From: Candidatus Eisenbergiella intestinipullorum
GTDB lineage: Bacteria; Bacillota; Clostridia; Lachnospirales; Lachnospiraceae
Assembly: GCA_019119815.1 (NCBI GenBank)
Contig: DWWH01000052.1
Coordinates: 1-40,924 of the forward strand
DNA length: 40,924 nucleotides
Direction of reading: 5' to 3'
This document shows positions 40,796-40,924 of this stretch, one piece after another (within the stretch, counting starts at the first letter, position 1; every line of letters begins with the position of its first letter). Below the pieces are notes generated by a model. It saw nothing but the letters and a program-made list of their open reading frames with translations, was not told the DNA's origin and ran no database searches. The position numbers and the translations under genes are program-made.

Positions 40796-40924
40796 GATTG
40801 AAAAATAAGCCTGATGGCTTATTTTTCAATCGGCAGTTTTGCGCCGAAGCACAAAACTGCTGTGATCGCAGAGGAGAAATCACATGCGTGATTTCTCCTC
40901 GCGGCCTCAGCGTAGAACGCTTCG
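40796..40924 (+). repeat. modular hairpin repeat, copy 2, cut by the window end
   Basis: Three hairpins lie in tandem. The first has a perfect 16-bp stem (40796-40811/40816-40831, loop TGAT). The second has a 9-bp stem GCAGTTTTG/CAAAACTGC (40833-40841/40852-40860) with a loop holding CCGAAGC. The third has a 13-bp stem GAGGAGAAATCAC/GTGATTTCTCCTC (40871-40883/40888-40900, loop ATGC). Conserved blocks shared with 3789-3840 are CTGTGATCGC (40860-40869), TCGCGGCCTCAGCG (40899-40912) and CGCTTCG (40918-40924). The sequence ends where AATGGAGG and a start codon would be expected. Confidence 0.85.

Noticed and set aside
40796..40924. CRISPR array
   Set aside because: The repeated parts are hairpins of different sequence with no regular repeat-spacer periodicity and no cas genes.

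Overview
The window looks like a chromosomal stretch from a Gram-positive Clostridia member, most likely a GC-rich Lachnospiraceae gut bacterium. This is inferred from strong AGGAGG ribosome sites, clostridial-type Lgt, ThrE and PF12897-like aminotransferase proteins, dense same-strand operons, an anaerobic radical SAM maturase, and cytoplasmic xylan-oligosaccharide enzymes. I see no IS element, CRISPR array, rRNA or phage module.

Region 1 (1-9333) is an arabinoxylan-oligosaccharide locus: the C-terminal end of a GH51 arabinofuranosidase, a GH43 enzyme, a type-B carboxylesterase, a GH39 beta-xylosidase, a TrmH/SpoU RNA methyltransferase, a GH120 beta-xylosidase with its own promoter, and a serine esterase. 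None has a visible signal peptide, so the substrates are probably imported short, acylated, arabinose-decorated xylo-oligosaccharides digested inside the cell. Region 2 (9425-21498) is mostly housekeeping and envelope: a membrane-anchored phospholipase D/cardiolipin synthase-like protein, tRNA-Thr(CGU), an aminotransferase, a nitroreductase, a ThrE-type exporter, a PHP phosphoesterase, a MraY-like membrane transferase, Lgt, an M19 dipeptidase, an SH3 protein and a MATE transporter.

Region 3 (21482-36251) is a surface-glycan locus. Two small regulators face apart at its start. Then come a GT4 and a GT2 glycosyltransferase, a TagGH/Wzm-Wzt type ABC exporter, three proteins sharing a poorly characterised domain (motifs [LV][AS]RDG and D-x-G-[WY]) in three architectures (alone, HAD fused, GT2-HAD fused), a secreted Ala/Ser/Thr-rich protein, a pyruvyl-transferase-family protein, a cytidylate-kinase-like protein and an aldo/keto reductase. 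Region 4 (36265-40644) holds a bifunctional fucokinase/GDP-fucose pyrophosphorylase (Fkp), which would supply GDP-fucose from salvaged fucose, and a convergent anaerobic sulfatase-maturase-like radical SAM protein.

The most unusual noncoding feature is a dispersed, modular hairpin repeat. Two large copies (3789-3849 and 40796-40924) share blocks separated by exchangeable hairpins. A 16-nt block, CGCTTCGGAATGGAGG, occurs before four unrelated genes with exactly 5 nt to the ATG each time, so this repeat appears to carry the ribosome binding site.
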